Shown: positions 1 through 4,203 of the stretch, one piece after another | Layout: each line of letters starts with the position of its first letter | Position numbering within the stretch: the stretch's first letter is position 1 | DNA from: Thermoprotei archaeon | GTDB taxonomy: Archaea; Thermoproteota; Methanomethylicia; Nezhaarchaeales; WYZ-LMO8 | NCBI GenBank assembly: GCA_003650865.1 | Contig: QMSN01000087.1 | Coordinates: 1 to 5,160, forward strand | DNA: 5,160 nucleotides | Reading direction: 5' to 3' | Program-made: the position numbers and the translations under genes | The notes under the pieces: model-generated | The model's database searches: none | Seen by the model: the letters and a program-made list of their open reading frames with translations, nothing else | What the model was told of the DNA's origin: nothing

Positions 1-105
1 CCTCAAAGCCTCAACAATAGCCTCCATCCTACCAGGAGCAGAAGCAGGATCACTACTATAAACCCTATAGAAGTCCTCATGAAAAACAACCTTAACTCCA
101 CCCAT
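1..105 (-). CDS. Histone deacetylase family protein (AcuC/acetylpolyamine amidohydrolase-like), N-terminal 35 residues only
   Basis: The minus strand reads from an ATG at 105 without a stop to the left edge, giving 35 residues beginning MGGVKVVFHEDF. The first beta strand (VKVVFHEDF), the YSSDPASAPGR segment and the following helix (RMEAIVEAL) match the beginning of archaeal zinc-dependent deacetylases of the HDAC/AcuC superfamily, where the P-x-R-x-E segment corresponds to the family's early HPERP-like motif. Family members remove acetyl groups from lysine or polyamine substrates. The catalytic His/Asp zinc site would lie beyond the window, so activity cannot be judged. The start at 105 is preceded by GTGAG (minus strand, 110-114), a usable ribosome binding site. 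An in-frame ATG at 123 is the alternative; an in-frame stop lies just upstream of that. The gene is divergent from the reading frame beginning at 162. Family call is fairly sure; substrate is unknown. Confidence 0.75.
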   Translation of the reverse strand, partial: MGGVKVVFHEDFYRVYSSDPASAPGRMEAIVEALR

Positions 106-161
106 AACGCTCACGAGAAGCATGGAAATTAGCCCTTTTTAGCTTTTCCACAACGCTCACC
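106..161. promoter_or_regulatory. Divergent intergenic promoter region with a 9-nt direct repeat
   Basis: This 56-nt gap separates two divergent reading frames and must hold both promoters if both are expressed. An A/T-rich core (CTTTTTAGC, 134-142; the minus strand reads GCTAAAAAG) lies about 20-28 nt upstream of the ATG at 162 and about 30 nt upstream of the ATG at 105, so it could serve as a TATA element on either strand with short or absent leaders. The sequence AACGCTCAC occurs twice, at 106-114 and 152-160, 46 nt apart and in the same orientation, each abutting one of the two starts. It could be a shared operator or coincidence. No experimental support is visible. Confidence 0.35.
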
Positions 162-741
162 ATGAAGCTAAACCACACAAAGTCTCTTGCTCATAAGCAA
201 TTCTTCTTGGCCGAGAAACTCCAAGTCAAACTTGAGTTAGTGCGAAGCCTTGCAAGTCAAGGTCTCAAGGGCTTTAAGATAAAATTAGGCCTCATCTTGC
301 TTTGATGCTGAACTCGTAATAGACTTTAAGCTGATTAAAGACTACTTCTGGCAACCACCTCAAAAGCTGATAGAAAGCCTAGATGAGCTACTAGAGAAAA
401 TAGATGAAGCTGGAAGGGAGTTCGAAGAGAAAATAAGACGAAAACTGCCTGAAGAAATCAGAGGTACGCCAATTGCACCATCAGAAGGCCCAATCACCAT
501 AACAGTAATCTTTCAAGACAACAACCTAACCTTCGGGATAAACCTCACAGAAGACTACCACCGCATAGAAAAAGAAACCATAAAAGCCCTACTCAAACAC
601 CTAAGACCAACAAGCAAAATCTTAGGATACACCCTAGAAGTAAGCAACCTCATGAAGAGAGAGCCAGAAATAAACAGCTACCACATAGAGAACGGCTTCA
701 TCCACATAGAATTAAAACACAACGAGGAGGAAGCAAACTAA
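162..741 (+). CDS. Unrecognised protein gene, interrupted by a +1 frame change at CTT TGA
   Basis: I do not recognise the family. An ATG at 162 opens a 47-codon frame ending ...KLGLILL and stopping at TGA 303-305. Skipping one base (T303) joins it to a 145-codon open frame, 304-738, stopping at TAA 739-741, for a 192-residue product. The second frame is clearly coding-like, yet it has no ATG, GTG or TTG before an ATG at 652, so it cannot easily start alone. The joined junction (FKIKLGLILL then DAELVIDFKL) reads as continuous alternating hydrophobic strands. The C-terminal part has a charged amphipathic helix (around LIESLDELLEKIDEA and FEEKIRRKL, coiled-coil-like), then alternating beta-like stretches (ITITVIFQ, GFIHIELK). 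No membrane segment or known catalytic motif is evident. It could be a programmed frameshift, a recently inactivated gene or an assembly indel. Codons are A/C-rich, unlike the G-rich genes after 1600, matching the local strand bias. Confidence 0.5.
300..306 (+). promoter_or_regulatory. Candidate +1 recoding site CTT TGA T
   Basis: The upstream frame ends in CTT TGA, and slipping forward by exactly one base continues directly into the downstream open frame (GAT GCT GAA...). CUU UGA is the heptamer core of the well-known programmed +1 frameshift in bacterial release factor 2 mRNA. The strong Shine-Dalgarno stimulator that sits 3 nt upstream of the RF2 site is absent here; the nearest AGG is at 287-289, about 11 nt away. 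The match is direct from the sequence; the function is inference, and an ordinary indel is the competing explanation. Confidence 0.35.
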
Positions 742-760
742 GACAACGCCCAAATAAAGA

Positions 761-785
761 GCATGGTTCGAGACTCGAACTATGC
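761..785. repeat. 25-bp near-perfect palindrome
   Basis: Left arm GCATGGTTCGAG (761-772), one central A (773), right arm CTCGAACTATGC (774-785). Eleven of twelve base pairs match; the exception is G765 against T781, which would be a G-U wobble in RNA. As RNA it could fold to an 11-bp stem with a three-base loop. It begins 20 nt after the stop of the preceding frame. On the minus strand it is followed by TCTTTATTT, so it could act in termination of the tRNA-Asp transcript; a protein-binding or recombination site is equally possible. Confidence 0.7.
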
Positions 786-799
786 GTGCAGATTTCAGC

Positions 800-846
800 A
801 AAAAAGTAAAGAAAAGGTACGAATTATTGAAAAGAAAAGTACGAAA
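800..846 (-). terminator. T-rich termination region downstream of tRNA-Asp
   Basis: On the minus strand the 3' flank of tRNA-Asp contains several T-rich runs: complement of 843-846 (TTTT), 831-838 (CTTTTCTTT), 807-815 and 800-805 (six Ts). Archaeal RNA polymerase terminates at oligo-T tracts without needing a hairpin, so these are plausible terminators for the single tRNA transcript. The palindrome at 761-785 lies beyond them. No gene is evident between 742 and 853. Confidence 0.45.
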
Positions 847-853
847 ATGGTAA

Positions 854-928
854 CGCCCCGGCCGGGATTTGAACCCGGGTCGCAGGCTCGACAGGCCTAC
901 ATGCTAGACCGGACTACACCACCGGGGC
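854..928 (-). tRNA. tRNA-Asp (GTC)
   Basis: A complete cloverleaf of 75 nt folds on the minus strand. The acceptor stem is GCCCCGG/CCGGGGC with discriminator G73, as expected for Asp. The D stem is GTGT/GCAT (with wobble pairs), the D loop has GG, and the anticodon stem TAGGC/GCCTG encloses loop CTGTCGA, giving anticodon GTC (complement of 890-892). The T arm is CCGGG-TTCAAAT-CCCGG. No intron and no encoded CCA are present, so CCA must be added enzymatically. The variable loop is four bases. The acceptor stem is identical to that of tRNA-Phe in the same window. Transcription is opposite to the other three tRNAs. Confidence 0.97.
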
Positions 929-950
929 TGGTTGTTTAGGTTGGTGTGGG

Positions 951-960
951 TTTATTTAAG
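951..960 (-). promoter_or_regulatory. TATA box for tRNA-Asp
   Basis: The minus strand reads CTTAAATAAA here, centred about 27 nt upstream of the tRNA-Asp 5' end at 928, the usual distance of an archaeal TATA element from the start of transcription. A purine-rich stretch (GAAATAAGA, minus strand) just upstream could serve as the TFB recognition element. Confidence 0.65.
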
Positions 961-1143
961 TCTTATTTCGTGTTGTGGTTTCTGTTGTCAACTTTGTTTA
1001 TATCTGCGTTTGCTTTTCTTATTCTGGATGATGAGGGCTAGATTGACGGATTGGTGACGAGGGTTTCTGGTGCTGACTTCTCCCTGTATTCGTTCGTTTG
1101 TTATTGACGTTTTGTTTGGCTTCTTGTGTGGTGCTGTTCTATG

Positions 1144-1161
1144 CGAGATAAACCTTAAATT
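1144..1161 (+). promoter_or_regulatory. BRE/TATA promoter of the tRNA-CAT/tRNA-Phe unit
   Basis: The sequence CGAGATAAACCTTAAATT comprises a purine-rich BRE-like part and a TATA-like CTTAAATT. Its first 13 bases (CGAGATAAACCTT) recur at 1425-1437, and in both cases the element begins exactly 41 nt before a tRNA 5' end, which strongly supports a promoter role. Confidence 0.75.
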
Positions 1162-1184
1162 CTCCTCGCTTATCCTTCAATGTG

Positions 1185-1258
1185 GGGCCCGTAGCTCAGC
1201 ACGGTAGAGCGCTCGGCTCATAACCGAGTGGTCGTGGGTTCAAGTCCCACCGGGCCCA
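1185..1258 (+). tRNA. tRNA with CAT anticodon: probably Ile2 (or elongator Met)
   Basis: A 74-nt cloverleaf: acceptor GGGCCCG/CGGGCCC with A73, D stem GCTC/GAGC, anticodon stem CTCGG/CCGAG around CTCATAA (anticodon CAT, 1219-1221), T arm GTGGG-TTCAAGT-CCCAC. The anticodon stem lacks the three consecutive G-C pairs next to the loop that mark initiator tRNA-Met, so it is not the initiator. In archaea a CAT anticodon may also be tRNA-Ile2, whose C34 is converted to agmatidine by TiaS to read AUA. The GGGCCCG acceptor stem and A73 resemble the archaeal Ile2 tRNAs I remember, so I lean to Ile2 without certainty. No intron and no encoded CCA. It is probably co-transcribed with tRNA-Phe 14 nt downstream. 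Confidence 0.93.
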
Positions 1259-1272
1259 TCAATCAACGTGGT

Positions 1273-1345
1273 GCCCCGGTAGCTCAGAGGGGAGAGCGTC
1301 CGGCTGAAGACCGGATTGTCGTGGGTTCAAGTCCCACCCGGGGCA
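1273..1345 (+). tRNA. tRNA-Phe (GAA)
   Basis: A 73-nt cloverleaf: acceptor GCCCCGG/CCGGGGC with A73, D stem GCTC/GAGC, anticodon stem TCCGG/CCGGA around CTGAAGA (anticodon GAA, 1306-1308), T arm GTGGG-TTCAAGT-CCCAC. No intron and no encoded CCA. The 14-nt spacer after the preceding tRNA leaves no room for a separate promoter, so both are probably one transcript processed by RNase P and tRNase Z. Its T arm is identical to that of the upstream CAT tRNA. Confidence 0.97.
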
Positions 1346-1385
1346 CTAACACCTCACCAGCACCTCCACTTAGCTTGCTTGAATT

Positions 1386-1411
1386 AACCCTTCAGCTAGT
1401 GCTTGAGGGTT
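1386..1411 (+). terminator. Weak hairpin after the tRNA-CAT/Phe unit
   Basis: AACCCTT (1386-1392) can pair with GAGGGTT (1405-1411), giving six Watson-Crick pairs plus one G-U pair around a 12-nt loop. It lies 40 nt after tRNA-Phe and ends 14 nt before the next promoter. No long T run follows, so a terminator role is only a guess. Confidence 0.25.
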
Positions 1412-1424
1412 CTTGAGCTAGACT

Positions 1425-1443
1425 CGAGATAAACCTTTTAAAA
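1425..1443 (+). promoter_or_regulatory. BRE/TATA promoter of tRNA-Lys
   Basis: CGAGATAAACCTT (1425-1437), followed by TTAAAA, begins 41 nt before the tRNA-Lys 5' end. It repeats the first 13 bases of the promoter before the CAT tRNA at the same distance, placing the TATA-like CTTTTAAAA about 23-31 nt upstream. Confidence 0.75.
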
Positions 1444-1465
1444 CAGCTGCTAGAGCCTTAGCAAG

Positions 1466-1539
1466 GGGCCCGTAGCTCAGCACGGTGGAGCGTCCGGCTC
1501 TTAACCGGAGGGTCGCGGGTTCAAATCCCGCCGGGCCCG
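1466..1539 (+). tRNA. tRNA-Lys (CTT)
   Basis: A 74-nt cloverleaf: acceptor GGGCCCG/CGGGCCC with G73, D stem GCTC/GAGC, anticodon stem TCCGG/CCGGA around CTCTTAA (anticodon CTT, 1500-1502), T arm GCGGG-TTCAAAT-CCCGC. No intron and no encoded CCA. By hand alignment it matches the CAT tRNA at 1185-1258 in 63 of 74 positions, with the first 21 bases identical. The anticodons differ by one base and the discriminators differ (G versus A). It has its own promoter and is followed 71 nt later by the protease gene, which could in part be read through from it. Confidence 0.97.
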
Positions 1540-1610
1540 CTAAGCCCTTCGTCTTTATGGATAACGCTTATTGGGTTGACCATAGCTTTTAGGGTTGGGG
1601 GCTGAGATCA

Positions 1611-2480
1611 TTGGATGGCTTCTTCTTCGACCCCATGATACTGCTCTTCTTCATACTGCTCGTGGTTCTAATATTCACTCCCTCAATGCAGTACAGGGCT
1701 TTGAGAGCGGCTAGGCTGAGGGTTCTAAGGGAGCTTGAGGAGAAGTATGGGTTTAGAGCGATAACTCTGATACATAGACAAGAGAAAGTTGGCTTCTTCG
1801 GGATCCCGGTGTATCGCTTCATAGATATAGACGACTCGGAGGCTATACTGAGAGCTATCAGAACGACTCCAAGCGACAAGCCCATAGCCCTAATACTCCA
1901 CACGCCTGGAGGCCTCGTGTTGGCGGCTGCTCAGATAGCCATGGCGTTGAAGAGGCACCCCTCCAAGAAGGTCGTCATAATCCCCCACTACGCTATGAGC
2001 GGTGGCACGCTGATAGCCTTAGCAGCCGACGAGATGTGGATGTCCCCTGACGCTGTCTTAGGACCTCTAGACCCTCAGCTCAACGTTGGAGGGAACGTAA
2101 TGGCCCCAGCTCCATCGCTCATAAAGGTTGCTAAAATGAAGGGCAACCAGGCGTCAGACCAGTTCCTAGTGCTGGCTGATGTCGCTGAGAAGGCTTTGAA
2201 GGAGATCCAGGACTTCATAGTTGAGCTCCTCCGAGACAAGATGCCCAAGGATAGAGCGCTGGAGGTTGCTAAGCTACTCACAGAGGGTAAGTGGACTCAT
2301 GACTACCCGATAACCGTAGACGAAGCGGTTAAGCTGGGGCTTCCAGTTAAGGCTGAGATCCCCGAGGAGATATACGAGCTCATGGAGCTCTACCCACAAG
2401 CCCCCATTAATAGGCCGGGCGTCGAGTACATACCGTACCCCATGGTGCCCCACAAGTATGGAGGCGAGAGGAGGGCTTGA
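1611..2480 (+). CDS. Membrane-anchored SDH/ClpP-fold serine protease (SDH_protease, former DUF114)
   Basis: A 289-residue protein. A hydrophobic segment at about 8-22 (PMILLFFILLVVLIF) is a single N-terminal membrane anchor, followed by a basic helical linker (about 28-45). The rest is the ClpP/crotonase-fold core of the archaeal serine dehydratase proteinase family: HTPGG (97-101) forms the oxyanion-type loop, YAMSGGT (127-133) carries the likely nucleophile Ser130, and ADEMWMSPDAVLGPLDPQ (139-156) is the conserved block after it. The C-terminal region (about 225-250) includes the GKWTHDYPIT segment typical of the family. Members are thought to cleave membrane-associated proteins in quality control; the substrate is unknown. 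The start is TTG at 1611, preceded by GGGGGCTGAGA. An in-frame TAG at 1590-1592 rules out a longer protein, while an ATG at 1635 would cut into the anchor. The promoter may be the weak CTTTATGG at 1553-1560 or read-through from tRNA-Lys. Confidence 0.85.
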   Translation: MDGFFFDPMILLFFILLVVLIFTPSMQYRALRAARLRVLRELEEKYGFRAITLIHRQEKVGFFGIPVYRFIDIDDSEAILRAIRTTPSDKPIALILHTPGGLVLAAAQIAMALKRHPSKKVVIIPHYAMSGGTLIALAADEMWMSPDAVLGPLDPQLNVGGNVMAPAPSLIKVAKMKGNQASDQFLVLADVAEKALKEIQDFIVELLRDKMPKDRALEVAKLLTEGKWTHDYPITVDEAVKLGLPVKAEIPEEIYELMELYPQAPINRPGVEYIPYPMVPHKYGGERRA

Positions 2481-2523
2481 CGAGCATCAGTGCCAGCCGA
2501 GAGCAACTTCAAGGATCCACAAC

Positions 2524-2532
2524 TTTTTATTT
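2524..2532 (+). terminator. Oligo-T tract after the protease gene
   Basis: TTTTTATTT lies 44 nt after the protease stop and ahead of the sepS promoter. A T-rich run of this kind suffices for archaeal transcription termination. It could alternatively contribute to an upstream promoter element. Confidence 0.4.
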
Positions 2533-2545
2533 CGCGTTTAAACCC

Positions 2546-2558
2546 GTAAACCTTAAAC
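2546..2558 (+). promoter_or_regulatory. BRE/TATA promoter of the sepS operon
   Basis: GTAAACCTTAAAC contains the 11-mer TAAACCTTAAA that also occurs in the tRNA promoter at 1149-1159. If spacing is as for the tRNAs, transcription would start near 2575-2583, leaving a leader of roughly 9-17 nt that still includes the ribosome-binding sequence GTGAT (2584-2588) before the ATG at 2592. Confidence 0.6.
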
Positions 2559-2566
2559 CTCAATGC

Positions 2567-2582
2567 TCAGCTTTTAAGCTGA
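2567..2582. promoter_or_regulatory. Palindrome over the predicted sepS transcription start
   Basis: TCAGCTT (2567-2573) is the exact reverse complement of AAGCTGA (2576-2582), separated by TT. The inverted repeat sits where transcription should begin and ends two bases before the ribosome-binding sequence. It could be an operator for a dimeric repressor, or a small hairpin in the mRNA leader. The function is not demonstrated. Confidence 0.4.
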
Positions 2583-2591
2583 AGTGATACT

Positions 2592-4187
2592 ATGGTAAGG
2601 CTGCCCATCAGAGAGATTCTTGTGAGGGCTAAGGAGAACTTCGAGGAGGCTTGGATCACCTACGGCAAGCTCATACCTGATAGAAGGCTTAAGCCTAAGG
2701 ACCTGCTTGGAGTAGGGGTTAGCAAGCCTCACCCGGTCTACGAGGTATGTCAGAGGTTGAGGTGTGCTTTCCTCAACTTGGGTTTTGAGGAGGTCGTGAA
2801 CCCACTCATAGTTGAGGAGGAGGACGTCAAGAAGCAGTATGGCCCTGAGGCTCCAGCTATACTAGACAGGTGTTATTACCTTGCTGTGCTCCCGAGGCCT
2901 GACGTAGGGCTCGGCAAGGAGAAGGTGGAGGCTCTTCGAGAGCTTGGAGTAGACATCTCGCAGGAGAGAATTCAAGGTCTTCAGCAGCTCCTCCACAAGT
3001 ACAAGAAGGGGCAGGTGTCAGGCGACGACTTAATTGAGGAGATGTCGAGGGTTCTGGGGGTTGAGGACGTCGTAGCGACGAGGGTGCTGAGCGAGGTCTT
3101 CCCGGAGTTTAGGGAGCTTAAGCCTGAGCCTACGAGGCTCACCTTGAGATCTCACATGACGACTGCTTGGTTTCTGACTGTAGCCGCTCTACAGCACAGA
3201 AAGCCCAAGCCCATCAAGCTCTTCTCAGTCGATGTGAGGCTTAGGAGAGAGCAACAGGAGGATGAAACTCACCTAAGGACCCACAGAGTTGCCTCCTGCG
3301 TGGTTGTAGATGAGGACGTCGTTGCTGAAGACGGTGAGGCAATAGCTCGAACAGTCCTCGAGAGCTTGGGGTTTAAGGAGTTTAAGGTGGTCAAGAAACA
3401 GGTAACAGCTAAGTACTATGCCCCTGGCACTGAGTACGAGCTCTACGTCAAGTCTGGAGGAGAGTGGATTGAGCTCGCCAACTACGGCATCTACAGTCCA
3501 GTTGCTCTAGCGAATTACGGCATTGAGTACCCAGTCTTAAACGTAGGCTTAGGCGTCGAGAGGATAGCCATGGCTCTCTACGGCTATAGTGATGTCAGAA
3601 AGCTCGTATACCCCCAATTTTACGGCAAGTGGATCCTAAGAGACTTCGAGCTGGCTAAACACATAGACTTCCAGCTCAAGCCGACGACCCAAGAGGGGTG
3701 GGTGTTAGCTCAAGCCTTAATAAGAGGCTTTGAGGCTTATGCAGATACTCCAAGCCCATGTGAGGTGAAGCTCTACGAGGGGGTCATGTTGGGCAAGCGC
3801 GTCGAGGCATACGCCTACGAGCGTGATCCAGGGGTTAAGCTGGCTGGGCCAGCGGCTTTCAATGAGATAGTTGTCTACGACGGCAACATCATAGGTGTTC
3901 CTCCAACTCAAGTCGTGGAGAGCAAGATCGTGGAGGAGGCTAGGGCTAAGGGCTTCAAGACAGGCATAAGGTACGTTGACGGCTTTGCCGTCATGGCAGC
4001 AGCTAAGGTAGAAGCAGCTTGTCTATGCGGTTGTGGAGAAGTGGACTTGAGGGTTAGGATAGCCAAGCTGCCTAGTGACGTGAACATAGAGATCAGCGAT
4101 GTCGCTAGGAGGTTTATATCTGAGAACAAGAAGTTGATAGACGTTAGGGGACCTGTGTTCCTAGCAGTCAAGGCGAAGATAACGTGA
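2592..4187 (+). CDS. sepS: O-phosphoseryl-tRNA(Cys) synthetase (SepRS)
   Basis: This class II aminoacyl-tRNA synthetase attaches O-phosphoserine to tRNA-Cys; SepCysS then converts it to Cys-tRNA, the indirect cytosolic route to cysteine. The 531-residue length fits the family. Motif 1 is around 47-71 (HPVYEVCQRLR to P71), followed by the diagnostic LDRCYYLAVLPRP (91-103). The insertion helix with HKYKKGQVSGDDL lies at 135-147, LRSHMTTAWF at 185-194, motif 2 FSVDVRLRREQQED at 211-224, and motif 3 NVGLGVERIAM at 317-327. The C-terminal tRNA-binding part includes GPAAFNEIVVYDGNIIGVP (419-437) and VDVRGP-type closing residues (IDVRGP, 516-521). From memory of A. fulgidus SepRS, Thr190 and Ser235 align with phosphate contacts T188 and S233, but its S231 position is Val233 here. 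A Cys-x-Cys-x-Cys cluster (477, 479, 481) is unusual. The ATG is preceded by GTGAT. It is first in an operon with endV and rbkR. Confidence 0.95.
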   Translation: MVRLPIREILVRAKENFEEAWITYGKLIPDRRLKPKDLLGVGVSKPHPVYEVCQRLRCAFLNLGFEEVVNPLIVEEEDVKKQYGPEAPAILDRCYYLAVLPRPDVGLGKEKVEALRELGVDISQERIQGLQQLLHKYKKGQVSGDDLIEEMSRVLGVEDVVATRVLSEVFPEFRELKPEPTRLTLRSHMTTAWFLTVAALQHRKPKPIKLFSVDVRLRREQQEDETHLRTHRVASCVVVDEDVVAEDGEAIARTVLESLGFKEFKVVKKQVTAKYYAPGTEYELYVKSGGEWIELANYGIYSPVALANYGIEYPVLNVGLGVERIAMALYGYSDVRKLVYPQFYGKWILRDFELAKHIDFQLKPTTQEGWVLAQALIRGFEAYADTPSPCEVKLYEGVMLGKRVEAYAYERDPGVKLAGPAAFNEIVVYDGNIIGVPPTQVVESKIVEEARAKGFKTGIRYVDGFAVMAAAKVEAACLCGCGEVDLRVRIAKLPSDVNIEISDVARRFISENKKLIDVRGPVFLAVKAKIT

Positions 4188-4203
4188 GCCCAGTAGTGAA
4201 ACC

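Larger units (their letters stand above)
929..1184. other. Non-coding T/G-rich spacer between divergent tRNA units
   Basis: I see no gene in this spacer; the longest plus-strand start (ATG at 1028) stops after nine codons. The plus strand is strongly T-rich: by hand count 961-1020 has T35 G11 C9 A5 and 1081-1140 has T32 G15 C10 A3. Both ends carry tRNA promoters. I looked for Orc1/Cdc6 origin-box-like repeats and did not recognise any. Confidence 0.6.

Noticed and set aside
763..939. Plus-strand open frame of about 58 codons starting inside the palindrome
   Set aside because: Most of it is the antisense of tRNA-Asp; the GFEPGS peptide is a translated T arm, so it is not a gene.
929..1184. 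Origin-box (Orc1/Cdc6) repeats in the T/G-rich spacer
   Set aside because: I looked because of the composition reversal, but found only short chance matches such as ATTGACG twice, and no inverted pair or G-run typical of origin boxes.
1228..1416. Plus-strand 62-codon open frame
   Set aside because: It runs through the 3' half of the CAT tRNA and the whole of tRNA-Phe; the repeated VVGSSPT peptide is just the translated T arms.
854..1539. tRNA introns
   Set aside because: All four tRNAs fold without interruption in the anticodon loop or elsewhere.
1589..1903. Minus-strand 104-codon frame opposite the protease gene
   Set aside because: It is the complement of a well-supported family gene and has no recognisable domain.
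2075..2281. Minus-strand 68-codon frame
   Set aside because: Shadow of the SDH-family protease; Ser/Ala/Leu-rich composition typical of antisense reading.
3717..4171. Two minus-strand frames opposite the C-terminal part of sepS
   Set aside because: Shadows of a conserved SepRS region with no family resemblance or promoter.
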